Assembly (NCBI RefSeq): GCF_027244095.1
Contig: NC_069661.1
Coordinates: forward strand, 146,769,501 to 146,833,500
Reading direction: 5' to 3'
Length of the DNA: 64,000 nucleotides
From: Hemicordylus capensis
Taxonomy: Eukaryota; Chordata; Lepidosauria; Squamata; Cordylidae
Part shown: positions 33,887-45,773 of the stretch, one piece after another
Layout of the letters: every line of letters begins with the position of its first letter
Numbering within the stretch: position 1 is the first letter of the stretch
Made by a program: the position numbers and the translations under genes
Notes under the pieces: generated by a model
Seen by the model: the letters and a program-made list of their open reading frames with translations, nothing else
What the model was told of the DNA's origin: nothing
Databases searched by the model: none

Positions 33887-34910
33887 CCCCTAAGTCCTCT
33901 TTAGTCTGTCCTGGGTGGTGTGGTCAGTGTTGGTCCACACTGTGGCTGGGTGTGATTATGACCTGTGCTGGGTGCTTTAGAGACAGAAGGGCGAGTGGGG
34001 AAAGAAATATGTGGGATAAGAATAGGGGGATGATGCTTAACTTGTAGCATGGGGGCTCCAGCAAGGGGGTGGTTTCCAAAGGCCTTTAGGTCCCAGCTCC
34101 AAAATGGTGCACCTAGGTGCACCTCTGAGTTAGACAACTATGCTTTCCCATAAGCCTTTGCTACTAAGTTGGCTCCAGATGTCTTGGCATCTGTCATGAG
34201 GACAAGAGGAGAACTCAGATTCTCCATATACATTTGCATTGAATTGGAAAGAGGGCATTTTGCCCTTCATTTCACTAGAATTAGAAATTACAAAGTATAT
34301 TGTGCTGTCCAAATTATCCAATGGAACATCATCTTCCAAAAATAGTTGCCAGAGAAGAATCAGAAACCAAGGGCTGAAGTTTGATTTGGATAGCATAATT
34401 GTATCTTCAATAAATATGTGTTCAGATATTATCTTCAAATAATAATATCCAATTAGAAATGTTTCTATGTTGAAGGCAGAGCCGCATTGTGCTTATAGTT
34501 CTGTGACTTTGATGTGCTGCCTCTCTGTCCTCTTCTATGCACAGGAAATCCCTTCTTTGCTTTCCTTCACAGATCAAGATAACACTGTCCACATACTCCA
34601 ATGCATGGAGTGGGGAGAGAAGTTGTGTTGCCAATATTTTCTCCCTTTTCATACATATGTATGTCCACATGTCTGCAATGTGTATGTGTGTTTACAAACT
34701 CTATGAGTGGTTGGGAACTGTGCACCTTGCTGGATCCTGAGCATGTATATGAGCTTACAGAATGCTCATGTGCACTTTGTTTGCACATACACATTACTGA
34801 TAAACAAATATTTGCATGCGCGGCACAGGTAGAGCTGCCCATCATTACCTGGTTCCCCTTTATACATATATGTTAGTTGTGCCCATCTCTGACTATGTCA
34901 ACAGTGCTAA
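33887..34910. other. Unclassified DNA, no gene seen
   Basis: No repeat termini identified. Several overlapping open frames of 60-100 codons on both strands between 34130 and 34876 have no recognised domain. Confidence 0.4.
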
Positions 34911-35580
34911 CTGAAAGCACTTACTATCCCCTTAAGTAGCACAAGGAGTCAAGGGATTACACATGTATGGAAGTTGTCCCTGGTGCAGCAATCCACAGGG
35001 GCACATTGACAAGCCCCACCTCAAACCAACATACTTTGTAGCTCCTTCACACTTTGAAGAGATGAATGCTCTACTTGTGGACTGCATGCGGGTGGGAGAA
35101 GAGCCATACAGTTTATATCAGAACACATCAGTGGGGCTTGATGGTGGGGCTTGCTCATTGTTCATGAGGCGAGGCAAGGCAGGTCCACAGGGCCTTAGAG
35201 AGGTCCAAGGGAGCAAGTTGACTCAACACCAATCAGAGGCAGACTGAGCCTTCAGAACTTCTGAGCCCAGACTACCTCTCATGGGCTCCACCTCCCTTCC
35301 TGGAGACAGGGAAACTTAAAGGGGCAGTCTTCTAGCCTGGAATATGGCACTTCTCCTCCAAGACAGGGCATGATGGTGTGTGGGTAGATTGGTTCTGTAG
35401 TGGACTCAGGTTCCAAGGATGCTGCCCCCAAAAGCTCAGGTCCTGAAGCAGCTACCTCAGGTGACTCCAGCTCTGGAACCCGCTCAGGGTCTGGTCTGGT
35501 GTCAAAATCCATAGTTGAGCAGGTGCTGGTCCTGCCTTCTCAGCATCTGATTCAGAGTTGCAACTGTGAGTGAGAGTTGT
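34911..35580 (-). other. Unclassified block with an acidic, proline-rich open frame
   Basis: The minus-strand frame 35512-35279 begins MDFDTRPDPERVPELESPEV and is rich in Glu, Pro and Ser. Downstream on the same strand lies a TATA-like GATATAAACTG at about 35118. It could be a decayed retroelement leader region, but I recognise no family. No partner domain is seen. Confidence 0.3.
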
Positions 35581-35598
35581 GACAGTCTGGACTATGTC

Positions 35599-35916
35599 AC
35601 AGGAACATAGGAAGCTGCCATACACTGAGTCAGACCATTGGTCTGTCTAGCTCAGTATTGTCTACACACACTGGCCGTGGCTTCTCCAAGGTTGCAGGCA
35701 GGAATCTCTCTCAGCCCTATCTTGGAGAAGCCAGGGAGGGAACTTGAAACCTTCTGCTCTTTCCAGAGCGGCTCCATCCCCTGAGGGGAATATCTTATAG
35801 TGCTCACACTTCTAGTCTCCCTTTCAGATGCAACCAGGGTGGACCCTGCTTAGCTAAGGGGACAAGTCATGCTTGCTACCACAAGACAAGCTCTCCTCTC
35901 TCACCAGCTCTCCTCT
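35599..35916 (-). mobile_element. Composite 5S-rRNA/tRNA-like SINE, copy 3 (best preserved)
   Basis: On the minus strand: GTCTTGTGGTAGCAAGCATG, then AGCTAAGCAGGGTCCACCCT (matching the internal region of 5S rRNA), GGGAGACT, a tRNA-like part, and the tail GGTCTGACTCAGTGTATGGC. Duplications CTATGTC stand at 35592-35598 and 35917-35923. The head end has a local repeat of the AGCTCTCCTCTC block. Confidence 0.9.
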
Positions 35917-36085
35917 CTATGTCGGCTGATGGCTGGTGTGTTCCCATCCCCTTCTTTCAATAACACCTGGAAAAGACTTATGAGTCTATGTGGGTCATTC
36001 AAAAATAAGCATGAGCACTCATGCCAATGTAAGTTTTTCAATGGGAAAAACAAATTAAGCCACCTTACACAGAAGACATAATACC

Positions 36086-36222
36086 AGGCATCCCCAAACT
36101 GCGGCCCTCCAGATGTTGCTGAACTACAACTTCCAGCATACCCAGCCACAAAAAATTGTGTCTAGGGATGCTGGGAGTTGTAGTTCAGCAACATCTGGAG
36201 GGCCGCAGTTTGGGGATGCCTG
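36086..36222. mobile_element. Palindromic hAT MITE, CAGGCATCCCCAAAC family, copy 1
   Basis: CAGGCATCCCCAAACTGCGG at the left is the near-perfect complement of the right end CCGCAGTTTGGGGATGCCTG, and the whole 137 bp folds on itself. The flanks CATAATAC (36078-36085) and CATAACAC (36223-36230) give a 7-of-8 duplication, which supports hAT. Confidence 0.9.
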
Positions 36223-36417
36223 CATAACACCATGAACAGTCCTGCATAGAGAGGCATTCTTTGTTCTGATTGCAGATATTTATTTTGGATTTCAATCCTG
36301 AAAATGTAAGAAAGTAAAAAGTAAAGTAAAAGGAGTAAAACACATCACCATGACTCTAAAATAAGACCATGTCGAATAGTCCCAAATGAAAGCTAAGAAG
36401 GAGAAACCCATCTAAGG

Positions 36418-36607
36418 CAGGGTTTCTTAACCTTTGGCCCCCAGATGTTTTTGGACTACAACTCCCATCATCCTCAGCCACAAGAGCTGGGCTCAGGAAG
36501 TGGGTTTTCTGCCATGTCGCTGGAGGGAGCTGAGCAGTTCTCATGCACAGGCAAAACCAGGCTGTGCTTTCTTAGCCTAGTTTTGCCTGCACGTGAGAAC
36601 AGCCTCT
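36418..36607. mobile_element. Half of a hAT MITE joined to a GAGGC-type end
   Basis: The left part CAGGGTTTCTTAACC with GACTACAACTCCCATCATCC is one half of a hAT-like MITE. Near 36490 it gives way to sequence ending in a palindrome: GTTCTCATGCACAGGCAAAA against TTTTGCCTGCACGTGAGAAC, then AGCCTC. The second part matches GAGGC-type right ends. The junction is not a clean insertion as far as I can see. Confidence 0.5.
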
Positions 36608-38940
36608 TTACATAAGATCTTAAGAGTCTCCGACTGGTGATTCTGGTAATGAGACTCAGGTGCTTTACTCTGAGCCAGCTTTAGCTTTCCAGGGGAGGGA
36701 TGTTCGCTGCTGTTCTTTGCAGATCATCAAAGGATGGTGTTGTAGCTTCTCAGCAGGAGGAGTCAGGTGATTAGAATATAACTTGGTCTGATAAAGTTTC
36801 TGACTCTTGTCTTCATTCTGAACTCAAATTACCCATCTCTGCTTAACCAGTTAGTAAATCCCCTTATCTGCTTAATTGCTTGTCTTCTTCATGGCTTGTT
36901 TCCCATTTTGACTGCCTGCTTGCCTTCAGACCACCACCTTTGTAACTAAGCTGGTCATCTGGATGTGCTGTATGTATTAAGGTACACAAGACCATGCTTC
37001 GATATTTGAGTAGAAGGTTGCAGTCCCCCTACCAACCTGCTGTACTTCATGCTCCAGTGTAACCAGGCAAGATGGGACACCACAGCAAAGGTCATTACAC
37101 TAAGAGGCCTTTTCTTTGATAGAAGTGTTATAATTGTCTTAGGTCTTGCCATTTCCATGGAAATATCTTCATCAAAACAGTTCCCAGAAATGCTCAGAAA
37201 CTTGTCCAAGCCTACTCAGCGACAGAAATTACTGCATTTCCCCTGAGTAGGTAAGGTTTTGATTTGGATACAGTATTATCTTGCCAGAAGATTGGAACTG
37301 AGGCATCTTTTGGCAAATATTTTTATTAGAAGCAATTCCATATGCTACATTGATGAAAGGAAAATAAAAAGGAAGGTGCTGCTGACTCAGGCAAACAATC
37401 ATGAAGTTTGGTCTGAAGTAAAGAAAATGGACATTTGGATGGCAATACAGTAGAAGGGCAGAGTAAGGATATTCTGGAAACAATAGAAAATCAGAATATC
37501 TTTAATAAAGCCTCCTGGTGTCAGCAGATTTATATACAGGATCAAATACAGATGGTATATTTTAAAGATTTTTCCCCCTGAAATAAAGCCAGCCTTTGGT
37601 ATTCCAGGAAACCTCTACTCATCTCTTCTTTGAAGACTTCCTCAGGTGCTGCCTAATCAGTGCCATCTACAACTTGTTTCCCCTCATTTAATTTGAAACA
37701 CTCTGAACATTTGTAACTTTTTTCAGAGCTTACCTGGGAGAAATAAAAAGAGAAGATGCTAGCAATGTTTGTTAGGTATGGGCCCAGAAACATCTCTGCC
37801 CCTCATTTACACTTGCTGGTGGCAGTGGGAGCAGTAGCTGTGTCTGTGTCTCCATCCCTTCTTCCCCTCTCTGGCTAGTGTCTGGTGCTGGTGAGATGTG
37901 TAACCTCTCATGGCCCTTGAGAAATATAGACTTTCCCCCAAGAGCCATTGGCGTCTATACGGGTCACCAGTGCCAGGCACTGGCCAGAGAAGATGTAAGA
38001 GAGTGCATAAAGTGCCCCAGAAAATAAATGGAGGCATTTCCAGTTCCAGAAGGGAATCTGAAATTGTTGCCAGATTCCTCATCTGCAAATGAGAGTTGTC
38101 TCCCAGAGGCCTCTGCATTTCACAAGGCCCTGTAGGGGTCAATTCTCATTTTGGGATGGGATGACCTAGAGGAGAAGAGACAGTGACATCTCCATCTCAT
38201 CACCTCTGGGCTGTCCCATCTGGTCCTCCCAACCAAGTCACTCACTGACTCAAGGCACCTCAGGAATTGGCTATGGGCAGTCCAAGCATCCAAGGGCTCT
38301 CTGCACCTCTTTTAGTGTCAACATCTGATGCTTGTTCCATGCCATCAGCTTCTGGGAAGAACATATAGCTATAGAGAGAACAAAAATATTTTCTGTTTCT
38401 GTTTGAGAAGACAATATTTGATTCAGTTCCTACCTTAGTGCTTCAAGGAAGGCCACAATTCAAATTGGTGCTGGAGGACAGGCTGATTTGACTGGATCAG
38501 ATTCAAAGCAGTACCTTGAATTCAGAGCTGAGGATTTGGAGCCTTCCTCTCCTCCCAGGTAGTTACTTTAATGAGCTGCAAGAGAAATTCTTGCAGTGTT
38601 GAGGGAGCAGTGGCTGCAACACATGGCTTGTGTTTCCTATAGCATCCAGGAAGAGGATGCTGTTTGCAGCAGAAGCCTTTCAAGCCTAGTAGTAGTAGGG
38701 AAAGCCCAGAGTTTCTAAGGAACTGTAGTCTTCTGCCATTTCAGGGGTCTTTGAAAAGACTATGGTTCCCAAGAAACCTTGCCACTGCTGGTTTTCTTTT
38801 TCTTTTAAAAACCCTTGTCATGAGCTTCATTTGGAACAGAATCTGCAAAACGGAATCCACACATTGCAGCTACTGGTCAGACCAGCTACAGTCAGTTGCA
38901 ACCAGGAGCATCCTGCTTCTCCTGTAGCCATGGTAAAGTA
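36608..38940. other. Unique DNA, no gene seen
   Basis: No exon or repeat end recognised. Open frames of up to about 110 codons (37807-38142 minus) show no domain. Confidence 0.45.
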
Positions 38941-38944
38941 AGTA

Positions 38945-39135
38945 TGGGTAGGGACTGGAGGAAAAGGGATGGGGGGAACTTTGGAGGCTGAACCATTTCA
39001 GATCAATTTGGCCCCTCCCAATCTTGATTCATTTCCAGTTTGACCAAACTAGATAGTGATTTGGTTTGAGTCAAATCGGACTGGTGCAATTTGAAACCTG
39101 TTCAGCTTTGCTGAACCAAACCTGCTCAGCCATTA
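38945..39135. repeat. Possible decayed hAT piece with GATTTGGTTTGAGTCAAATC words
   Basis: GGTTTGAGTCAAATCGGACT and ACCTGTTCAGCTTTGCTGAA are inverted words like those in the TAGGGATGTGCA group. No terminus survives, so the assignment is weak. Confidence 0.3.
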
Positions 39136-40380
39136 GAGCTTCAATTTTCTTGCCTTTATTTCCATAATTATATGTTCTCTGCTTTTTTAAATGTCTTTAA
39201 GCAGCATTTACTCTAGGAAATTGCAGAGTAAGTGGTTTTTGAAAGAACAAGTTACTAACAATGGCGTATAGGCCACCTGTTCACTCTGTAATTGACAGTT
39301 AATGAAATGTGGGGATTCTGAAGGCTATAATTACTTTTATTGCCTTTCTTAGTAGATTTAAAATACAATGAGGTTCATGTGAAGATTGATAATGAGGGGT
39401 GGCTAGAAAAGAGCTAAATGCTACAGCATAAAAAAATTGGTAAGCGGAAAATATATTTTGAGTCCTGCTATGAAAACATCATGTTTGCAAGAGAAACAAC
39501 TAACAAAGAAATAACAGAATACACTCTCATATGAATCTAGACTGAATTCACTTGGATGTGCTGTACATAATTTCTTGTTCTTTAATTTGCTCATTTGGAT
39601 GAAACACTACATTTTAAATTGTTTGATTTTTTGGGTGGTGGTGGTAAATAATTGGTTGGTAAAAGTAAAATGCTCAGTTCAAAATAATGTGGCAGAAACT
39701 GCTACTGTATGGCATTCACAGTTTCTTATTCCCACAATTTCCTTGTATCAGTTTGGAATGGAAAAAATCCTTGTGATTTAATTTTATTATTGGTCACAGG
39801 AATGATTCCTTGCAAATAAGAGCCAGATTAGAGGTTTTCCTGCTCCATCCCTGTATGATGTCTGCAGCTACAATTACAAATATTTATATACCACTTTTCA
39901 AGAAAAGAAAAAGTAGTTTACATAGAAAAAATAATAATGAAGTTGCTTCTGTGTCCCTAGGGGCTCACAATCTAAAAAGAAACACAAAAGAACCACCATC
40001 AATAACCACTTTACGGGACAGTTGTAAGGATAGTACTACTATTCTATCTTACAGGATTGCTGCAAGGATTACTGAGGCTTGTTTCTTAAATATTGCATCT
40101 CCCACATGGCTGCAGCTGCATGGTAGAAGTAGCATATTAACTGACAGGGCTATGTAGCTTCTTAACAGTGATTTGTATAAGCTTGGGAGATAAAATAACA
40201 ATAATACAGTGCTGCACTTGTAAAATCATAGCTGTGGGCAGCAGCACAGACCAAAGTTTACTTCCTCCATACTGCTGTGGCATGATCGGACTGTTCTAGT
40301 GGGGGGATTTTGGAGTGTATTAACTGGGCCTGAGAGGACTTGAAAACTTTCTGGACACTACAAAGAGTGCTATATTACAG
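39136..40380. other. Unique DNA with one minus-strand L2-type tail
   Basis: At about 39883-39990 the sequence TTTATATACCACTTTTCAAG with GGCTCACAATCTAAAAAG is a minus-strand L2-type tail. The rest is AT-rich and unrecognised. Confidence 0.45.
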
Positions 40381-40382
40381 AG

Positions 40383-40645
40383 GAACACAGGAAGCTGCCA
40401 TATACTGAGTCAGGCCATTGGTCCATCTAGCTCAGTATTGTCTACAGACTGGCAGTGGCTTCTCCAAGGTTACAGGCAGGAGTCTCTCTCAGCCCTATCT
40501 TGGAGAAGCCAGGGAGGGAACTTGGAACCTTCTGCATGCAGATGCTCTTCCCAGAGTAGCCCCATTCCCCAGGGGGAATATCTTACAGTGCTCACACATC
40601 TAATATCCCATTCAAATGCAAGCCAGGATGGACCCTGTTTGGCAA
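40383..40645 (-). mobile_element. Composite 5S-rRNA/tRNA-like SINE, copy 4 (head truncated)
   Basis: The tail (GGAACACAGGAAGCTGCC), tRNA-like part (CTTCTGCATGCAGATGC) and 5S-like part (TATCCCATTCAAATGC, ACCCTGTTTGGC) are present. The GTCTTGTGGTAG head is missing. Confidence 0.85.
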
Positions 40646-41287
40646 AGTAGTAGTAGCAGAAGCACAGCATTCTAATAACCATAGGATTCCCATCCATTCA
40701 GGTCTGTGGTCCATAGCTCTCTTTCATCTAGTTGTGGGAGTCAGAAGTTTTGATGGCAAGATGGGGTTGATCTGTTCAGCTCTTTCACTCTTGCTATGCC
40801 TGATTTAGGATATTTCTTGAACCAAAATTTGCAGCCCCCTTGCGTTCTTCCCCAGAATGTCTGGCAGCACTTTCAGCTGTTTATTCTAGACTACTCTGAC
40901 CAGACCACTTCATCCCAACAGACTACAACCGTGCTATAGGAGAGATTCTATAGGAAGTCTGATAGTATCAGTGAATAAATATCCATAGGACCAGGACAGT
41001 TCAGCATACCAAGATTTTCATTCAAAACAGGTGGTGGTGGGTGACATCATGGGCTGGGTCACATATGCATGTCTATCACTTTGACATGTGCACAGACTTG
41101 CATGGGTGAATGAGCCATCACAGATCAAGTACAACAGGCAGAAATCATCTGGTCCAATGGGTTTCAATTGAGTTACTTCATACATTTAGTTGCAAGGCAT
41201 CTGATTGTGAAGTGATACAATGCATGATATTGATGCCTGTCTGAGATGCAATATGCTGTAGCATCAAATGACTTCTCTGAACTGTCC
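40646..41287. other. Unique DNA, no gene seen
   Basis: No recognisable repeat or exon. Confidence 0.45.
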
Positions 41288-41295
41288 CACTAGGC

Positions 41296-41434
41296 CAGGC
41301 ATCCCCAAACTGTGGCCCTCCAAATGTTGCTGAACTACAACTTCCAGCATATCCAGCCACAAAAAAATTGTGTCTAGGGATGCTGGGAGTTGTAGTTCAG
41401 CAACATCTGGAGGGCCGCAGTTTGGGAATGCCTG
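41296..41434. mobile_element. Palindromic hAT MITE, CAGGCATCCCCAAAC family, copy 2
   Basis: It is the same element as at 36086. Perfect 8-bp duplications CACTAGGC flank it at 41288-41295 and 41435-41442. The two copies differ at only a few positions. Confidence 0.95.
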
Positions 41435-41442
41435 CACTAGGC

Positions 41443-41826
41443 AATACATACAATCAGAATAAAGTGAGAATACAACGAGAATGCTTAGGGAAGGAAATGG
41501 AATATGCATAGGGAAGAAGATGGAAGAAGATGGCAAGCCTATGCATGTTCAAATACAATACACATCTGCAACATGCCTACACACACATTGCAGATGTGTT
41601 CACCCATCATATTGTGTAAAGAGAGGCCACTGCCTTTCACCATAAACTTGTTGATTGAAACATAAACTTGTTGATTGAAACCTGAAACATGGAGACAAAC
41701 CCTGTTTGTCGGAATAGGGCTCTAGAGGATAATGGTGGTGGTGATGGAGAAGAGGAATCCAGGCTACTAACAATATCATTTCAAATAACAATGGCATTCA
41801 CCATCTTCTGTAAACATGAACAATTC
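41443..41826. other. Unique DNA with a 20-bp tandem duplication
   Basis: CATAAACTTGTTGATTGAAA occurs twice head to tail at 41641-41680. Nothing else recognised. Confidence 0.6.
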
Positions 41827-41829
41827 TAT

Positions 41830-42907
41830 GAGGTCATTCACAAAATCAAAAATTGTGTCCTACCTGAGTTTGGGTGCTGTGTGTGCTCCAAATTTTTGGT
41901 TATGTGGAAGCAAAGTAGGAAGAAAACCTGGGCAGAAGTGATTCTGTGGAAGCAATGTAGGACGACAACCTGAGTAGCTTTTCTTTCTACCTTGCCACTC
42001 CCTGCCACTTCCATGCAACTGCAGGGGGCAGGGTTGTGCTCCCAGGCCCTTGAGGCAAGCATGGAGACTGCCATTTTGGAGTCTGCCACGTGACATGGAC
42101 CAGCCAATCCAATTTCATGAGCAGCATTTTTAAGAAGCCAGCTCCACAGCACTTGCTCTTATTTGCTTGGACTGAGCAGCTATCCCTTCCACCCATCTCA
42201 GTGAAGGAAGTATGGCCACTGTTTGCGGCCAAGTAGGAATTTTTTGGGCCACACCTGATTGGCCTTAATTTGGCTTTTTTTTTTTTTTTGCCTACTTCTA
42301 ACTGAAACTGGTTTAGCGTAGTCACTTTTTGATTAGTCACTCTGCTGATGAGTATGGGTTAGTGTAAGTTTATTAACTGGTATTTGACTTGAAGACCATT
42401 TAATGGTGAGTAGGCAAGTCGAGGAACTGCCCTTGCAGGTTTTGCGGCCCTTGGGCTGGGAGCCACTCCTACTCAGGAGTAAGCTGGCACCCACCACTCA
42501 GAATTTTGCGGACTGGATGAGTGGGGCTGTCTGACCTCGCCTCAGCGGGGTTTCACACTGTAGCTTTTATGATGTCCGGATTCAGTCTTGGCAGAACTAA
42601 TGCCCAGTTTGTCGCCTGGGGTTGGGCGGTCCTCCTTATGAGATTGATCCTTAGTTGGGGTAACCGCACTCTTGAGTTGTCATGCCTCGCTGCAGGATTT
42701 GTATTAACTAAATTAATAAAGTGGCCCTAGTTTATCCAACTATATGTTTCTTGTCTTTATTGGGGCCAGGGGGTTCAGTGCTTCCACACCAGAAATATGG
42801 AATCACTTCTACCCAGGTTTTCCTCCTACCTTGCATCCACACAACCAGAAATCGGGAGCACACGCAGCTCCCCAAACCAGGTAGTTTTTGATTGTTTGAA
42901 TGACCTC
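41830..42907. mobile_element. GAGGC-type DNA transposon with a central insert-like block
   Basis: The left end GAGGTCATTCACAAAATC and the right end GATTGTTTGAATGACCTC are inverted repeats flanked by TAT on both sides (41827-41829 and 42908-42910). The arms, about 140 bp each, pair well: TTTTGGTTATGTGGAAGC at the left against GCATCCACACAACCAGAAAT at the right, plus AAAACCTGG/CCAGGTTTT. The unpaired middle (about 41965-42785) looks like a separate insert. Confidence 0.75.
41985..42785 (+). mobile_element. Possible fossil retroelement or LTR-like block inside the GAGGC-type element
   Basis: The block has a CCAAT-like motif (GCCAATCC near 42103), a TATA-like TTTTTAAGAAG, and an AATAAAG signal near 42714 followed by TTCTTGTCTTTATTGGGG. 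That layout suggests a long terminal repeat, but I could not find its ends or a target duplication. The family is unknown and it is probably a broken or solitary remnant. Confidence 0.3.
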
Positions 42908-42910
42908 TAT

Positions 42911-44005
42911 GTGTGTAAGTATGTATGATGCATCCAGTTTTATTGCCTCGACTTCCAAGATGTGGCTTCCCTACTGGATAATCTCTCAGCCTAACCAACC
43001 TTGCAAGGTTGTTTTGATGCTAAAGTGGGAGTGGGCATGGGGGAACCTATGAATGCTACCCTGGTTTCCTTGGATGAAAAGTTAGATAAAAATAGGATAT
43101 ATGAAGTTGGTGTAATATTTGTTGAACATAAGCCTAGTCCAATAATGTACTTCATGCTTTATTTAGAAATTATACTTGTGACTATAGTAAAAGGTATTAG
43201 TCACCCGATATCCGGCATTAATATCTCTTTTCATGTGGTTACATGTGTTATTGATAAAAGAATAGACTCTTTTTTCCTCTGTAATTTGTAATCGACTAAA
43301 GGGTTACAGTTCCTGCTTGTAAAACAGCCATTTTCCTGTATGTGATTTTTATGTCCACACTGAGAGAAAGCTCAGCCATTATAAATAATACCCTTTAAAT
43401 ATTCCAATTGGCTGGATAAACTGGCAAACAGTGATGACATTTGTGCATAGTTTTTAAATGCTGCAATTCTCCTTTTGTAACTGAAAAGCTCCTTTCTTTC
43501 CCCTCCACAGAACTGTTATGCTTTCCATGTAGTTATTATAAGGTGTAATTCCTGTAGGGTAAAACTTTATATTTTATGACATTGCAAGTTCTATGCAAGA
43601 GCTTGACAATAACTAGTAGGAAACAGTAGAATACAAACTTGAATGATGTAAGTCAATGAATTTGCTTCAGGGTCAGCTTCAGCACTGCAAAGTTGCAAAA
43701 GGCTAACCATCTTCTCCAGCACTGCTGCAACATCTGAAGGTTTTTGTTTTGTTTTTTTTAAATAAATAAATGGTTGCAAGTGGAGCAAAACCTCCAGGCT
43801 GTGACTTCTGCAAAGGTCATTTCTTCTTGTTCTTTTCATTTTCAGCCTCTGTGTATTACCCAGATTTCTTGTTTGCATAATTGGCTGTGGGTCACAGAGC
43901 AGGCATCAGACTACTGCATTACTGAAGCAAATATGATGCACCAGCAACATGGCAAGAAATTAAAAAATAAAGCTGAGATCCTCAAATAACCATCTCAGTA
44001 TGGGA
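42911..44005. other. Unique AT-rich DNA, no gene seen
   Basis: No exon or repeat end recognised. Open frames of about 95 codons have no domain. Confidence 0.45.
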
Positions 44006-44007
44006 GT

Positions 44008-44876
44008 GGCTGAAGTTGCTCTAGTTGAGCTTATGGCTATGCTTGCTGCTATGTAAGGGTGCTGTTGTGGCAGCTGTTGCAATGCTAGGAAGTAACTTAA
44101 GGAGTCATAATTGTATGTGAGAGAGCAACTTCTTCCAGTGATGTTATTGCAGCGCAGGCACTGTGGCTGGCAGTGGATTCTGGGTCATTGATTCTTTTCT
44201 TCTTCTTTTTTTGCCATGTTTGGTCTGTCTTTTAAATGTGTGTTCTGTGTTGGGAAGGGACAGATTCCCTTTTACTGTGTGCTTCTGTGGTGCTTTTCAA
44301 GGCAGGGTTGCAAATTGCCTTGCAAATTGCAATGCAAAAGTTGTGTGCAGTGCACTCTCTGAGTACAGCTTGTTCCAGCCATAGGGAGAAAATGGGGAAA
44401 GACAAAACACCCCATTGTTCCCCATGGGTAGCTCCTAGGGACACCAAAGTGGGTTAGGTGGTAGGGAATTGGGTACTACCTACCACCCAACCCACAAAAG
44501 AAATGAGGAAGTGTTCAGTATTAAACAATTTTTTAACCTTTCCCCAAAACAATATATGATCCTTTGGGGGGTTGGGGGTAAGGTTAAAAATTTGTTTAAA
44601 ATTGCCTGCTTGCTCATTACTTTTTTGGGCTGAGTGGAAGGTAGGTAGGGCCTTACTACCCAACCCACTTTGATGTCCCTAGGACCTACTCATGGGGATC
44701 AATGGGGTGTTTTGATTTTACCCATTGTTCCCTATAGCTGAAATACTTGAAATATTTTGAGGGTTTTTTTCATTGAAACAACTGGTTTGACTGCTGTTTC
44801 AATGAAACATTTCGACTATCTGCATTTTATTCTGAGCTTGACACAAAATGCAAAAACCGTTCCGTGCACATCCCTA
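44008..44876. mobile_element. Truncated hAT element, TAGGGATGTGCA group, sister of 23.9-26.45 kb
   Basis: GAGCTTATGGCTATGCTTGC, GCACTGTGGCTGGCAGTGG and the later GTAGCTCCTAGGGACACC run parallel to the element at 23924-26454. The right end is CGTGCACATCCCTA. The left quarter with its terminus is missing, so no target duplication can be read. This copy lacks the nested 1.1-kb insert, confirming that insert as secondary. Confidence 0.8.
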
Positions 44877-44879
44877 AAA

Positions 44880-45485
44880 GAAACCTTTACTTGTATTAGA
44901 TCTTAGGCCATCGTCTCCAGATCTCATCTGTAAGCTCATTATACAGGGTTTCTTTGCTAAATAAAGTGTTGATTCAATTTCTCCCCTACAAGCTAGCACT
45001 ACAAGCGGCACAAGTAGCTAGCATAACATGTTTGTGCTTGTGTGTCTTATTCTCACGTGCTGTTCATTGCTCTGGTCACTGTCCTGATGGCATGAGCTTT
45101 GAGATGTCCTGCCATAGCAGTGCACATCAGGATCTCACAGCCTTGGGCTACAAAGCCGCATCTCCTTTATCTCTGTTAAGGAGACCAATGATTGCTTTAC
45201 CTATTATGCTATCAATTTTATTCATTATGCTTTACACTTAATATTTTGGGATATGGTTTGCTTTCTTTGGCTGCAATTCATCCCTCAACTGCATTGCTCA
45301 TGTTCAATCCTATCAAAATAAATGAGGGCCAAGAGTTGTGTGACTGAACCTAGAACTTCAGCCTTAAGCATACAATTATATTCTGCACATAAGGCACACA
45401 GTGGACACAGGGAATCCCATCCCAGTGGAGTTGACACCATCCCTTCTTTGCTGAGAAATGGTCTCCACATGGTTTCTCTCTGTAT
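44880..45485. other. Unique DNA, no gene seen
   Basis: No repeat ends or exon recognised. Confidence 0.45.
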
Positions 45486-45500
45486 AAAAAGAAATGGGTA

Positions 45501-45758
45501 ACAGCCACCTAATGGTACAGCAGGGAAATGACTTGACTAGCAAGCCAGAGACTGCCAGTTCAAATCCCCGCTGGTATGTTTCCCAGACTAGGAGAAAGAC
45601 CTATATTGGCAGCAGCGATATAGGAAGATGCTGAAAGTCATCATCTCATACTGCGCTGGAGATGGCAAAGGTAAATCCCTCCTGTATTCTACCAAAGACA
45701 ACCACGGAGCTCTGTGGTTGCCAGGAGTCAACACTGACTCGACAGCACACTTTACTTT
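45501..45758 (+). mobile_element. Sauria SINE, copy 2
   Basis: The tRNA-like head GCCACCTAATGGTACAGCAG with B box GTTCAAATCCC is followed by the full body including GATATAGGAAGATGCTGAAA, which copy 1 lacks. The BovB-like tail is GAGTCAACACTGACTCGACA. Duplications AAAAAGAAATGGGTA (45486-45500) and AAAAATAAATGGGTA (45759-45773) agree at 14 of 15. Confidence 0.95.
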
Positions 45759-45773
45759 AAAAATAAATGGGTA

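Noticed and set aside
35599-35916. 5S rRNA gene
   Set aside because: Only the internal control region is 5S-like. The 5' half of 5S is absent and the sequence has a SINE tail and target duplications.
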